The notes beneath the pieces were generated by a model, which was not told the origin of the DNA, made no database searches, and saw only the letters and a program-made list of their open reading frames with translations. From contig CALBQR010000058.1 in assembly GCA_937899895.1 (NCBI GenBank), positions 1 through 64,000 of the forward strand: 64,000 bases of DNA. Reading direction: 5' to 3'. The position numbers were made by a program, and so were the translations under genes. Below, one piece after another: positions 8,539-17,893 of this stretch. Source of the stretch: an uncultured Alistipes sp. (GTDB taxonomy: Bacteria > Bacteroidota > Bacteroidia > Bacteroidales > Rikenellaceae). Numbering within the stretch: position 1 is the first letter of the stretch; each line of letters opens with the position of its first letter.

Positions 8539-9726
8539 ATGAAAATAAAAGACAAATATTCGATAGCAATCATTGCACCCGTTGTATTCGGGTTCTTTAT
8601 CTTCGGATTTAGCGATACGGTAGGTTTTGCAACAAGTTATGTTCAACAAGAGTATGCGCTGAAAGAGACAATAGCAGATCTTTTGCCTTCGATGGTCTTT
8701 GTCTGGTTTCTGCTCCTCGCTCTGCCGATTGCGCGAGTGATGAATCGAATCGGAAGAAAGGCGATGGCAACGATCGGCTACCTGATCTCGATTGTGGGGT
8801 TGATGTTGCCCGTTGTGCCGATTGATAGTTTTGTGGTTTATTTTATGGCATTTGCGTTGATCGGAATTGGCAATACGGTGATACAGGTCGCTATTAATCC
8901 GTTGCTCGCGATCCTTGCACCCGAAGAAAAGATGACGGGATATCTGACAATGGGCCAGATTATGCGCAATCTTTCGTTGATGATGGCCTCGCCGATCGCT
9001 TTTGCATTGACGGTCGCTTTCGGTAATTGGAAGACGATGTTCCCGATCTTTGCGGCAGTAACGCTGATCGCTATGATGTGGCTGCTTTTTACTCCGTTGC
9101 CCGTCGAGGAACGACAAGATCATAATGTAACTACCGGCGATATCCTTGATCTGTTACGCAATAAACCGATACTATTGGCGTTTATAGGTATAAGCCTATT
9201 TATCGCGTGCGATGTGGGCGCGGGTGTGGTTACTCCCAAATTGATAATGGAGCGTACCGCCTTGCCGATTGAGAAGGCGGCTCTGTCTTCGTCGATCTAT
9301 TACGCTTTGCGTATTGTCGGTACGTTGGTCGGTCTGTGGGCCTTCTCGCGTATGTCGGATAGACGATGGTTGAGAATTAATCTGGTGCTGCTGACAGCTA
9401 CGGCGGTGGCAATGCTGTTTGCGCAGCAGGCGTGGATGATATTCTCGTTGAGTGGTGTGTGGGGCTTTGCGATTTCGTGCGTGTTTGCAACCTTCTATGC
9501 AATGGCTACAAAGTGTCGGCCCGATAAGGCAAATGAGATTTCGGGCTTGATGATTATGGCAATTTCGAGTGGTGCTTTGATTGGTCCGTTGATGAGTTTT
9601 GGAGCCAAATTGGGTGGCGGAAGTCAGACGGGTGCATTATTTGTGGTTACGCTGTTTGTAATTGCGCTTACATTGGTTGCATTTTTGCTGAAAAATGTGG
9701 GAACAAAGGCTGATTCGCCAAAATAA
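8539..9726 (+). CDS. MFS transporter (FucP-like sugar permease family)
   Basis: Integral membrane protein of 395 residues with about 12 hydrophobic segments. N-terminal motif FGFFIFGFSDTVGFATSYVQQEY and RIGRKA after helix 2-3 resemble the L-fucose/glucose-galactose permease branch of the major facilitator superfamily. An in-frame ATG at 8527 would add four residues; I prefer 8539 because the predicted transcript starts near 8520. Substrate cannot be read from sequence. The gene is monocistronic and followed closely by a beta-barrel gene with its own -7 box. Confidence 0.85.
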   Translation: MKIKDKYSIAIIAPVVFGFFIFGFSDTVGFATSYVQQEYALKETIADLLPSMVFVWFLLLALPIARVMNRIGRKAMATIGYLISIVGLMLPVVPIDSFVVYFMAFALIGIGNTVIQVAINPLLAILAPEEKMTGYLTMGQIMRNLSLMMASPIAFALTVAFGNWKTMFPIFAAVTLIAMMWLLFTPLPVEERQDHNVTTGDILDLLRNKPILLAFIGISLFIACDVGAGVVTPKLIMERTALPIEKAALSSSIYYALRIVGTLVGLWAFSRMSDRRWLRINLVLLTATAVAMLFAQQAWMIFSLSGVWGFAISCVFATFYAMATKCRPDKANEISGLMIMAISSGALIGPLMSFGAKLGGGSQTGALFVVTLFVIALTLVAFLLKNVGTKADSPK

Positions 9727-9731
9727 ATTGT

Positions 9732-9739
9732 TATATTTG
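9732..9739 (+). promoter_or_regulatory. -7 box of the beta-barrel gene
   Basis: TATATTTG 34 bp upstream of the ATG; no clear -33 element. Confidence 0.45.
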
Positions 9740-9773
9740 CACATTAAGTTTAACGGTCTAAAAGATCAGTGTT

Positions 9774-10406
9774 ATGAAAAAGTTGATTTTAGTCCTCGCG
9801 GCAATGATGATTTGCTTCGGAGCAGAGGCCAAAGGCCCTCTCAAATGGGGCGTGAAAGCAGGTCTGAATTACCATACGGTCGGAGAGCCGACCTCTTTGG
9901 GTAGAGATATTATTAAAGCCACCGATAGAGTAGGCTGGCACGCAGGTTTGCAGGCATCGTGGCAGATTAGCCGAGTATTCTCGATTGATCCTGAATTGAT
10001 CTATTCGCGCAACTCATATAACCTTACGACTGAAATGGGCGGTGGCGGCGTTGCATATCTGAATACGGTCGATATCCCCGTTATGCTCGGTGTGAATGTT
10101 ATTGGTCCGTTGAAGGTGCAGGCTGGTCTGAATATCAATGTACTGACCGATAGCGGAGCAAAGGGCGAGCAATCAGGCTTCCGATTTACAGCTTCGTCGC
10201 AGGCGTTGGGTTATCTGCTTGGTGTAGGTGCCGATTTTGGCCGATTCAATGTCTCGTTGCGCTATAACGGATTCTTTGAGAAGAATGAGAGTAGTGTTTC
10301 GTTCAATGCACTTCAAAATTCCGACGGGCCGAATGTCTCGACAACAGATCCATTGATGACGATGCGTGTAAGCACGTGGCAACTTGGCGTAGGATTTTAT
10401 TTTTAG
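9774..10406 (+). CDS. Outer membrane beta-barrel protein (porin-family-like, PorT-type)
   Basis: 210 residues with a Sec signal peptide (MKKLILVLAAMMICFGAEA). The mature part alternates polar and hydrophobic residues and contains GVKAGLNYH, LQASWQIS and PELIYSRN strands, ending in the aromatic LGVGFYF typical of outer membrane barrels. This is the common Bacteroidetes outer membrane beta-barrel domain of 8-10 strands; function is not predictable. A small hairpin without a T-tail (GCGGGT/ACCCGC) lies downstream before phoH. Confidence 0.8.
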   Translation: MKKLILVLAAMMICFGAEAKGPLKWGVKAGLNYHTVGEPTSLGRDIIKATDRVGWHAGLQASWQISRVFSIDPELIYSRNSYNLTTEMGGGGVAYLNTVDIPVMLGVNVIGPLKVQAGLNINVLTDSGAKGEQSGFRFTASSQALGYLLGVGADFGRFNVSLRYNGFFEKNESSVSFNALQNSDGPNVSTTDPLMTMRVSTWQLGVGFYF

Positions 10407-10467
10407 CCAACAGCCAAAACGATTTTGCGGGTGCGATTGACCCGCTGCTACTACTAAACGATAATTG

Positions 10468-11448
10468 ATGACAGAAAAGACAATACATATTGACGGGGTT
10501 GATCCCCGAGAACTTTTTGGTGCGCAGGATACTTACCTCGAAATGATTCGGGAGCAGTATCCTGCGCTCCGTATTGTGGCGCGTGGCTCGAAGATGAAGG
10601 TGATGGGCGAGGAACGATTGATCGAACAATTCGTTAAGAGGTTTGAGCAGTTCGAGGCCTATTATGACAAATATGGCCACGTATCGAAAGAGGTTATTCG
10701 CCAATGTTTCGGCACGGCAGGAATGTCAGCCGATGAGCCTCCTACGCGTGATGGCGATGTGATCGTCTATGGTAATAACGGAAACGTTATTCGTGCCCGA
10801 ACAGCAAATCAGCGTCGATTGGTCGATCTGTTCGAGAAGAATGATCTGCTGTTTGCCGTAGGTCCTGCGGGTTCGGGTAAGACCTATACAGCCATTGCGT
10901 TGGCGGTGCGTGCGTTGAAGGAGAAACAGGTGCGTCGTGTGATTTTGACACGCCCGGCTGTCGAGGCGGGTGAGAAACTCGGTTTTCTGCCGGGTGATAT
11001 GAAGGATAAACTCGATCCCTATCTGCAACCTCTGTATGATGCGCTGAACGATATGATTCCTGCGGCAAAGTTGTCGAAATATATGGAGGAGGGTACCGTT
11101 CAGATCGCTCCGTTGGCATATATGCGTGGTCGCACGTTGGATAATGCTTTTGTGATTCTTGACGAGGCACAGAATACCACGCTTTCGCAGATCAAGATGT
11201 TCTTGACCCGTATGGGACGTAATGCGAAGTTTATTGTTACGGGCGACGTTACGCAGATTGACCTGCCGAAGGCGGGCGATTCGGGTTTGATGCGCGCAAT
11301 GAAGATGCTTAACGGTATTGCGGGCATTGCGTCGGTCGAGTTCGATAAGGGAGATATCGTGCGCCATCCGTTGGTCAAACATATTGTCGAGGCCTTTGAA
11401 AAGCGAGCGACAATGGAAGATGCTTTGAAAAATCGTGAAACAAAATAG
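10468..11448 (+). CDS. phoH: PhoH family ATPase
   Basis: 326-residue PhoH-like P-loop ATPase, linked in the family to RNA metabolism and stress. An N-terminal KH-like region precedes the Walker A GPAGSGKT (about residues 132-139), and the Walker B region is VILDEAQNTT (~229). The ATG at 10468 directly follows an in-frame TTG at 10465; ATG is preferred. purC starts 25 bp downstream, so a shared transcript is possible. Broad family conservation makes the identity certain, but the precise RNA role is not established. Confidence 0.95.
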   Translation: MTEKTIHIDGVDPRELFGAQDTYLEMIREQYPALRIVARGSKMKVMGEERLIEQFVKRFEQFEAYYDKYGHVSKEVIRQCFGTAGMSADEPPTRDGDVIVYGNNGNVIRARTANQRRLVDLFEKNDLLFAVGPAGSGKTYTAIALAVRALKEKQVRRVILTRPAVEAGEKLGFLPGDMKDKLDPYLQPLYDALNDMIPAAKLSKYMEEGTVQIAPLAYMRGRTLDNAFVILDEAQNTTLSQIKMFLTRMGRNAKFIVTGDVTQIDLPKAGDSGLMRAMKMLNGIAGIASVEFDKGDIVRHPLVKHIVEAFEKRATMEDALKNRETK

Positions 11449-11473
11449 TAACTAAATAACAAGACAAAAAACA

Positions 11474-12427
11474 ATGAGTGCAATTGTAAAAACCAATTTT
11501 AAGTTCGAGGGTCAGAAGAGCCTCTACGTAGGTAAGGTGCGCGATGTGTATGACATCGACGACAAATATTTGGTAATGGTCGTTACGGATCGTATCTCGG
11601 CATTCGATGTGGTACTGCCCGAAGGTATTCCCTATAAGGGTCAGGTGCTGAATCAGATTGCTGCGAAATTCCTTGACGCTACGTCGGACATCTGCCCTAA
11701 CTGGAAAATTGCGTCGCCCGATCCGATGGTAACGGTGGGTTATAAGTGCGAAACATTCCCCGTTGAGATGATTGTGCGTGCATATCTGACAGGTAGTTCG
11801 TGGCGCGATTATAAGGCAGGTGCTCGCGAGATTTGTGGCGTTAAGCTGCCCGACGGTATGCGCGAGCACGAGCGTTTCCCGCAGCCTATCATTACCCCTA
11901 CTACAAAGGCGGAGATTGGCGCACACGACCAGAATATCTCGAAAGAGGAGATCATTGCTCGCGGTCTGGTGTCGAAGGAGGATTACGAAACATTGGAGCG
12001 TTATGCGCTGGCTTTGTTCGAGCGCGGCTCGCAGATGGCAGCTGAACGAGGTCTGATTTTGGTCGATACCAAATATGAGTTCGGTAAGCGCGATGGCGAG
12101 ATTACGCTGATTGACGAGATCCACACCCCCGACTCGTCGCGCTATTTCTATGCAGCAGGCTATGAGGAGCGTTTCGCACGTGGTGAGCAGCAGCGTCAGC
12201 TCTCGAAAGAGTTTGTTCGTGAGTGGTTGATGGCTAACGGTTTCCAGGGTCAGGAGGGTGCGGAAGTGCCTGAAATGACTCCCGAAATCGTGGGCAGTAT
12301 CTCGGATCGTTACATCGAACTGTACGAGAATATTACGGGCGAGAAGTTCGATAAGGGCGAGGCTGATGGCGACCGTATGGAGCGTATGCAGGCCAACATT
12401 GCAAATATGATTGCTCGTCTGCGTTAA
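11474..12427 (+). CDS. purC: Phosphoribosylaminoimidazole-succinocarboxamide synthase
   Basis: Purine biosynthesis: joins aspartate to CAIR using ATP to give SAICAR. The 317-residue length matches the longer bacterial/eukaryote-like form. Recognisable motifs: GKVRDVYD near residue 16, VVTDRISAFDVVLPEG, the EMIVRAYLTGSSWRDY segment and DTKYEFG followed by DEIHTPDSSRYF. Located between phoH and a dipeptidase rather than in a pur cluster. Confidence 0.97.
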   Translation: MSAIVKTNFKFEGQKSLYVGKVRDVYDIDDKYLVMVVTDRISAFDVVLPEGIPYKGQVLNQIAAKFLDATSDICPNWKIASPDPMVTVGYKCETFPVEMIVRAYLTGSSWRDYKAGAREICGVKLPDGMREHERFPQPIITPTTKAEIGAHDQNISKEEIIARGLVSKEDYETLERYALALFERGSQMAAERGLILVDTKYEFGKRDGEITLIDEIHTPDSSRYFYAAGYEERFARGEQQRQLSKEFVREWLMANGFQGQEGAEVPEMTPEIVGSISDRYIELYENITGEKFDKGEADGDRMERMQANIANMIARLR

Positions 12428-12478
12428 GCGTTAGCTACACTAAATAGAATTTATTAAACCTTAAAAACTGATAAAACA

Positions 12479-13942
12479 ATGAACAAGAATTTGGCGGCAC
12501 TTGCGCCGCAGTTGGTTTGGAAGCATTTCCAGGATTTATGTCAAATACCTCACCCCTCGTTCCACGAGGAGGCGATTCGTGCTCACATTATCGCTTTTGC
12601 AAAGGAGCAGGGTCTGGAAGTAATGGAGGATGAGGCTCATAACGTATTGGTTCGCAAGCCCGCAACCGAGGGTATGGAGGATCGCAAGGGTATCGTTTTG
12701 CAGGCTCACGTCGATATGGTTCCGCAGAAGAATGGCGATAAGGTATTCGATTTCGAGAAAGACGCAATCGAGGCTTATATCGACGGCGATTGGGTAACCG
12801 CTAATGGTACTACGCTCGGCTCGGATAACGGTATCGGCGTTGCGTCTATTATGGCTGTTTTGGAGTCGAAAGATATCAAGCACGGAGCTATCGAGGCTCT
12901 GTTCACTGCAACCGAGGAGTCGGGTATGCACGGCGCATTCGGCTTGAAGGGCGGTCTGTTGAAGGGCGATGTCCTGCTGAACCTCGATTCGGAGACCGAG
13001 GGCGAGTTGTATGTTGGTTGCGCCGGTGGTCTGGATGCAAGCATCAACTTCGACTATAAGGCAGAGGCAACACCCGCAGAGGGTTATCGTGCTGCCGAAA
13101 TTACGATCAAGGGCTTGAAGGGCGGACACTCTGGTATCGAGATCATCTTGCAGCGTGCTAACGCTAACAAGTTGATGTTCCGTTTAATCAATGCCGTTAA
13201 GAAGCAGCAGGAGTTGTTGCTCTGTTCGGTTGATGGTGGTGGTCTGCGCAATGCCATTCCGCGCGAGGCAAAGGCTACGGTTATGGTCGAGGCTGCAAAG
13301 TGGGATGAGTTCCAGAAAACAGTTGCCGCATTTACCGAAATGGTAGTTGCAGAGTTCTCTGGTATCGAGGATTCGATCCTGATTAAGGCTGAGGAGGTTG
13401 CTGCTCCTGCCGAGATGATCGAAAAGGCTGTTGCCGAGAAGTTGGTGAAGGCTGTGGTTGCTTGCCCCGACGGTATGCAGTCAATGAGCCAGTCTATGAA
13501 GGGTCTGGTACAGACCTCGACCAACTTGGCTCGTATCGTATCTGACGGTGCAACCGTGAAGTTGCACTGCTTGCTGCGTAGCTCGGTTAATAGCGAGAAG
13601 GCTGATCTGGGCGACGCTATCAGCTCTGTATTCGAGTTGGCAGGTGCCGATGTTAAGTTGAGCGGTGGCTACGACGGTTGGAAGCCCAATATGGCATCGC
13701 CCATCTTGAAGGCAATGACCGAGAGCTATGAGTCTCTGTATGGTGTAACTCCTCGCGTTGTAGGTATCCACGCAGGCTTGGAGTGCGGTATTATCGGTGG
13801 CCCCTATCCCAACTTGGATATGATTTCGTTTGGTCCTACGATCTGCTACCCTCACTCGCCCGACGAGAAGGTTGAGATCGCATCGGTTGCCAAGTTCTGG
13901 GATTTCCTTTGCCATACGCTGGGTAACGCTCCCCGCAAATAG
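12479..13942 (+). CDS. pepD: Aminoacyl-histidine dipeptidase (M20 family, PepD)
   Basis: Zinc dipeptidase of 487 residues, the normal PepD length (carnosinase-type, broad Xaa-His activity). Metal-site motifs: LQAHVDMVPQKN (His ~79, Asp ~81), TLGSDNGIGV (Asp ~118) and TATEESGMHG (catalytic/metal Glu pair ~146), plus the dimerisation lid region in the middle and the C-terminal HAGLECG. Preceded by purC (51 bp) and followed after 26 bp by a lipid-kinase-like gene. Confidence 0.95.
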   Translation: MNKNLAALAPQLVWKHFQDLCQIPHPSFHEEAIRAHIIAFAKEQGLEVMEDEAHNVLVRKPATEGMEDRKGIVLQAHVDMVPQKNGDKVFDFEKDAIEAYIDGDWVTANGTTLGSDNGIGVASIMAVLESKDIKHGAIEALFTATEESGMHGAFGLKGGLLKGDVLLNLDSETEGELYVGCAGGLDASINFDYKAEATPAEGYRAAEITIKGLKGGHSGIEIILQRANANKLMFRLINAVKKQQELLLCSVDGGGLRNAIPREAKATVMVEAAKWDEFQKTVAAFTEMVVAEFSGIEDSILIKAEEVAAPAEMIEKAVAEKLVKAVVACPDGMQSMSQSMKGLVQTSTNLARIVSDGATVKLHCLLRSSVNSEKADLGDAISSVFELAGADVKLSGGYDGWKPNMASPILKAMTESYESLYGVTPRVVGIHAGLECGIIGGPYPNLDMISFGPTICYPHSPDEKVEIASVAKFWDFLCHTLGNAPRK

Positions 13943-13968
13943 TTGTTCGTAACGACTGAACGGAGGGT

Positions 13969-14970
13969 ATGGAGTTAGCGAACAGATGGCTCACGATCGT
14001 AAATCCGGTTGCGGGATATGGTCGTGCGTTGGATGATCTGCCCATCATCTCAAAACTACTACGAGAGAATGGCATTGACTACGAGCTGGTGTTTACCGAG
14101 CATAAACATCACGCTACGCAGCTCACTGTCGAGGCTATACATAACGGCTTCCGAAAGATTATTGTAGTTGGTGGAGATGGTACTCTGCACGAGGTTGTGA
14201 ATGGTATCTTCATTCAGAAAAATGTGCCAACAACCGATGTACAGGTGGCGGTCATCGCAGTTGGAACGGGCAACGATTGGATTCGTATGTTCGGTATTCC
14301 GCGCAAGTACTCCGAGTCGATCCGTGCCATAGCCGAAAATCACACTTTCCTGCAAGATGTCGGTGTGGTTAGTTACGAAGAGTCGAGCTATCGCCAATCG
14401 CGTTATATGCCTAATGTAGGTGGTGCGGGATTGGATGCTGCTGTTGTCCGAGGGTTTAATACGCTCAAAGCACGTGGCAATCGAGGCCGGATACTCTATG
14501 TGTTGAGCCTGATCGGCACCTTCTGTCGCTATCGAACAACGGGTATGCGTATCGGGGTCGATGGTGAGCAGATTGTAAATGACTTGGTGTTGAGCACCTC
14601 GGTCGGAATCGGAAAATATAGTGGTGGCGGTATGATGCAAACACCTGATGCAGTGGCTGATGACGGACTGTTTGATCTCACCGTAATCAGGAAGATCCGC
14701 TGGTGGCAGGTGCCGAAAGCTTTGAAGGCACTATTTAATGGCGGCATCTACTCGTTACCACAAGTAAGTTTTCACCGAGGCTCGAAAATTCGCATTGAGT
14801 CTTCGCCCGAAGTACCTATTGAGGTTGATGGCGAGCTGCTGGGTACGACGCCTATCGAATTCACCATTTTGCATCGTGCGGTGCAAGTGGTGGTGTCGGA
14901 GCGATTCTTACGTGGCGATTTGCAACGTCGCCCACGTCCGCGATCGCGTTACGGCATATTGTCGAAATAG
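13969..14970 (+). CDS. Diacylglycerol/lipid kinase family protein (YegS/DgkB-like)
   Basis: 333-residue soluble lipid kinase. The ATP-binding motif GGDGTLHEVVNG starts near residue 68, then AVGTGNDW near 101, and the C-terminal domain carries VEVDGELLG, as in DgkB/YegS/BmrU. Such enzymes phosphorylate diacylglycerol, sphingolipid bases or other lipids; Bacteroidetes make sphingolipids, so a sphingoid substrate is a possibility but only inference. Follows pepD after 26 bp and ends in a strong terminator. Confidence 0.9.
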   Translation: MELANRWLTIVNPVAGYGRALDDLPIISKLLRENGIDYELVFTEHKHHATQLTVEAIHNGFRKIIVVGGDGTLHEVVNGIFIQKNVPTTDVQVAVIAVGTGNDWIRMFGIPRKYSESIRAIAENHTFLQDVGVVSYEESSYRQSRYMPNVGGAGLDAAVVRGFNTLKARGNRGRILYVLSLIGTFCRYRTTGMRIGVDGEQIVNDLVLSTSVGIGKYSGGGMMQTPDAVADDGLFDLTVIRKIRWWQVPKALKALFNGGIYSLPQVSFHRGSKIRIESSPEVPIEVDGELLGTTPIEFTILHRAVQVVVSERFLRGDLQRRPRPRSRYGILSK

Positions 14971-14991
14971 TCGATCGTCAGACATTAATTG

Positions 14992-15030
14992 AAATAGGTG
15001 TGTCCCGCGTGGGGCACACCTATTTTCGTC
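14992..15030 (+). terminator. Terminator after the lipid kinase gene
   Basis: Stem AATAGGTGTGTCCC (14993-15006) with GGGGCACACCTATT (15011-15024), ending in TTTT. Confidence 0.85.
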
Positions 15031-15064
15031 GGATCGCGATCCTAAAAAGGGCTATGAAAGTTTA

Positions 15065-15628
15065 TCAGTTTGTCTCAATAATGTCGATCTCACCAATAAC
15101 CACCTCCTCAAATTCGGCAGCGCACTGACGTTGGAATGTGCCGAGTTGTGTCGAATCACTCGTACCTGCAAGGATTGCTCCAAAGAATTGCTCGATAGAG
15201 TTGTAATAGTTATCGACTTTGGTGGCAAGGCATTGATAGTACGATTTGATCTGCTGGTGGGTCATACCATCGGGCAGAATTCCCTGCTTGACAAGCGAGT
15301 GGTAGGGGAAGAGATGTCGCATATTGTGCGCATCGGCTTCGAGCTGTGTAACGACAGTTTCGACAACGACCATCGTAACGGTATCATCGACCGAAGGCAT
15401 CTCGATAAATGTTGCATAGACCGGATAGTCGTTTTCGAGTGCCATAGCCACATCGTCGGTGAATAGCTCCCACTCAATATCATTGAGGTCGGTCAGATAG
15501 ACCATATCGCGGTAAGTGCGCAGGTCCTGTCGCATTTGCTGACGTTGCTCGCGGTTCCATTCGCGCTGTTTGCTGCAAGAGCAGAAAAGTGCAGCGAGCG
15601 AGATAATGAGAAGTAATTTTTTGATCAT
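15065..15628 (-). CDS. Putative lipoprotein, unknown family
   Basis: 187 residues. The N-terminus MIKKLLLIISLAALFC is a lipoprotein signal with a lipobox-like LFCSC, so it is probably lipidated and exported. The mature part is acidic and helical with no cysteine-rich or catalytic motif I recognise. Start chosen at the ATG 15628; the frame extends 6 bp further to a TTG. It lies on the minus strand between the lipid kinase (convergent) and the blaR1-like gene, whose terminator precedes it. Function unknown. Confidence 0.7.
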   Translation of the reverse strand: MIKKLLLIISLAALFCSCSKQREWNREQRQQMRQDLRTYRDMVYLTDLNDIEWELFTDDVAMALENDYPVYATFIEMPSVDDTVTMVVVETVVTQLEADAHNMRHLFPYHSLVKQGILPDGMTHQQIKSYYQCLATKVDNYYNSIEQFFGAILAGTSDSTQLGTFQRQCAAEFEEVVIGEIDIIETN

Positions 15629-15730
15629 AAGCAAAAAGTTTTTTGACTGATTGCCCTATGCGAGTGCAAACCGCGTGCCAATGGTGGGGCACCGATTTTT
15701 TGGTGTTGTAATTGTGCCCGATCGAGCGAT

Positions 15731-15772
15731 ACAAAACAGCGACCGCCCGACGCAGTACGCCGAGCGGTCGTT
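15731..15772 (-). terminator. Terminator of the blaI-blaR1-like operon
   Basis: AGCGACCGC (15738-15746) pairs with GCGGTCGTT (15764-15772); T-rich tail on the minus strand. Confidence 0.75.
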
Positions 15773-15795
15773 GTTTAATCTATATGGGTGGGCGA

Positions 15796-17346
15796 TTATC
15801 GTGTGAATTTAACGGGAATCGTGTATGACACTCGAACCTTCTCGCCTTTCTGCTCGCCCGAACTCCATTTGCCTGAGCTGAGGCGGATCACGCGCTCAAC
15901 TTCGGCACACGACTTTGCGTCGCCTTGCAGAGCGTTGATCTCCTTGATACTGCCGTCGGTTTCAATCACGAATTGCATCACCACGCGCATACCAGCCGTG
16001 CCATTGTTGTAGTTGAGTTGTGTGCTGCACCAATTAATAAAATCATTGATGTTGCCACGTCCATCAAATGTCGGCATCTTGTCGGCTTTGACAAATGCGA
16101 TATCTTTATATTTTAGTTCCTTCTTCTTCTCGTCATCGACTAAAAGGAATGGAACGGCCTCGTCATCTTGTCTGTTTTTCTCTTCAACCAGCAAAAATGG
16201 TATAGCCTCGTCGTTTGAAAGAGCACTGCTTGATACTACAAATACGCCATACTTTGCGCGATCGCCAAAGCGAGCCTTAGCCTCATTGAAATCCATCGGT
16301 TTCAGGGCTGCTAAAAGTGCATTTCGCGGATAGCTGGCATCTTTGAACTGTTCGGCAGAGATCTCTTGATTATCTACGACGATAATCGGGGTGTGGTTGC
16401 GATCGGCGATATATTCCGTCTGGTTGATCGTCAGTGCAATATCGCCATCTTTGTGGGGTATTATCCACATCGGAACGCTCTCTTCGACTGGTAGATAGAT
16501 CGTTGCTTGTGCGCGAACGCTGAACAACATTGCCAATGTGGCAACTACGGGCAGAGCTGCTGCCAAGCGTAGTAATGAGCGGGTGCTCGGTCTTTGTTTG
16601 GTCATCATTTTGAATCGTTTTTTGGTTAATGAACTTTGCAGACCGTTGGCAATGTCCGGACTAAAACCAAATGCCTGCGTGAATATTGAAGTTGCGTAAA
16701 GCTTATTGTCAAAACCCGAATCGATGACCTCGCGATCAGCCTCAAATTCGTGAACCTCAGTGAGCAGGCGCGAGAATAACCATACAAATGGATTGAACCA
16801 CAGCACTGCCTTCATCACCTCCATCGCAATACGTTCGAGCGAGTGATGGTGGCGAATGTGGGCACACTCGTGCTGTATGACCACCTCACAATGCTCGGGT
16901 GCGAGCGATGTGGGCAGATAGATCGTGCGAAGGAACGAAAATGGGGTGTCGATCTTTGCGGAGCGGACAATGCGCCGACCATTTTCGAGGGTTGCGGTCC
17001 CAAGACGTGCAAGTTTTACAGCCTGACTAATTACACTTGTTAAGACCACCAGCACACCAATTGCGTACGCACAAATAATAATGGTTGCCCATAAATCGAA
17101 CGTGCTTTGTGCGACCGTGTCGGCTGTGGTTGTAGAATTGAGCGCAGTAGCCTCGATATAAACTATCTGATCACGCCATACACGAATGTCGAGTGCGGGG
17201 ATAATGGCAGAGAGCGCAGCCACAACTATCAGATAGATGCGACAGCCGACAAATCGGACACGCCCCTCCAATGTGGTACGATATAACAGATGAAATACCG
17301 CGCCGCAAACCAACATTTCAAGACATAGAATCAAGATAGTTTTCAT
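15796..17346 (-). CDS. BlaR1/MecR1-like M56 membrane metallopeptidase with C-terminal TonB-like domain
   Basis: 516 residues. The N-terminal half has about four membrane segments and the M56 zinc site HECAH (159-163), followed by EFEADREV as the third-ligand region. Instead of a penicillin-binding sensor, the periplasmic C-terminus carries a TonB-like energy-transducer domain (MPTFDGRG...VRVSYTIPVKF). Between them is a repeated DEA(I/V)PFLLV segment. The upstream gene, 14 bp away, is a BlaI-type repressor, so by analogy this protein senses an envelope signal and triggers repressor loss. The ligand is unknown; the missing beta-lactam sensor argues against antibiotic detection. Confidence 0.9.
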   Translation of the reverse strand: MKTILILCLEMLVCGAVFHLLYRTTLEGRVRFVGCRIYLIVVAALSAIIPALDIRVWRDQIVYIEATALNSTTTADTVAQSTFDLWATIIICAYAIGVLVVLTSVISQAVKLARLGTATLENGRRIVRSAKIDTPFSFLRTIYLPTSLAPEHCEVVIQHECAHIRHHHSLERIAMEVMKAVLWFNPFVWLFSRLLTEVHEFEADREVIDSGFDNKLYATSIFTQAFGFSPDIANGLQSSLTKKRFKMMTKQRPSTRSLLRLAAALPVVATLAMLFSVRAQATIYLPVEESVPMWIIPHKDGDIALTINQTEYIADRNHTPIIVVDNQEISAEQFKDASYPRNALLAALKPMDFNEAKARFGDRAKYGVFVVSSSALSNDEAIPFLLVEEKNRQDDEAVPFLLVDDEKKKELKYKDIAFVKADKMPTFDGRGNINDFINWCSTQLNYNNGTAGMRVVMQFVIETDGSIKEINALQGDAKSCAEVERVIRLSSGKWSSGEQKGEKVRVSYTIPVKFTR

Positions 17347-17360
17347 TGTAGTGTAAGTTG

Positions 17361-17741
17361 TTATTTCTTAATTCGTTGCATCGTTTCGATAATCTCGTCC
17401 ATTTCGCTGGTCGAGATATCCTCTTTGCGCGAGAAGAACGAAACCATTTGCGCGAGTGAGCCGCCAAAATATTCACCCAACATCGAGTCCATCAATGCGT
17501 GAGCGTGATCATCGCGTGTCAATAGTGGGGTATAGATGTAGATTTTACCCATCTTGGTGCGGCTGACTGCCCCCTTCATCTCTAAAATTTTTAGAAATGT
17601 AGCCACTGTGGTGTATTTTGGTTTCGGGTCGGGCATACGACTGATGATGTCGGCGATGTAGCCCTCGCCAAGCTCCCACAGAGCTTGCATAACCTCCTCT
17701 TCACCTCGTGTGAGGGAGATCTTTTTTGCGTTGTTTGTCAT
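17361..17741 (-). CDS. BlaI/MecI/CopY family transcriptional repressor
   Basis: 126-residue winged-helix repressor: LTRGEEEVMQALWELGEGYIADI followed by the recognition helix KYTTVATFLKILEMKGAV, typical of BlaI/MecI; the C-terminal half is the dimerisation helix region. It is the first gene of a two-gene operon with the M56/TonB protein. A 24-bp inverted repeat overlaps the -33 box of its own promoter, consistent with autorepression that is lifted when the partner peptidase is activated. Confidence 0.93.
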   Translation of the reverse strand: MTNNAKKISLTRGEEEVMQALWELGEGYIADIISRMPDPKPKYTTVATFLKILEMKGAVSRTKMGKIYIYTPLLTRDDHAHALMDSMLGEYFGGSLAQMVSFFSRKEDISTSEMDEIIETMQRIKK

Positions 17742-17783
17742 TGTATTTATTGTTTTAACCGGTTAAATCGAAATTCGATATCG

Positions 17784-17826
17784 CAAATGTATTACTAAAA
17801 ATTTAGAAAACCAAATGATTTTCTAA
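17784..17826 (-). promoter_or_regulatory. Promoter and operator of the BlaI-type operon
   Basis: Minus-strand TACATTTG (17791-17784) with TTTG (17815-17812) 20 bp upstream is a full promoter. The inverted repeat TTAGAAAA (17803-17810) / TTTTCTAA (17819-17826), 8-bp arms and 8-bp spacer, covers the -33 box and is the obvious repressor site. A related CTAAA/TTTAG element lies at 17795-17806. Confidence 0.7.
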
Positions 17827-17893
17827 AAAAATAGAAAGTGTAGGTGATTTTTGGCGAGTTTTTGGCGAGTTGCGCCCGAACAAGCAATAAAAG

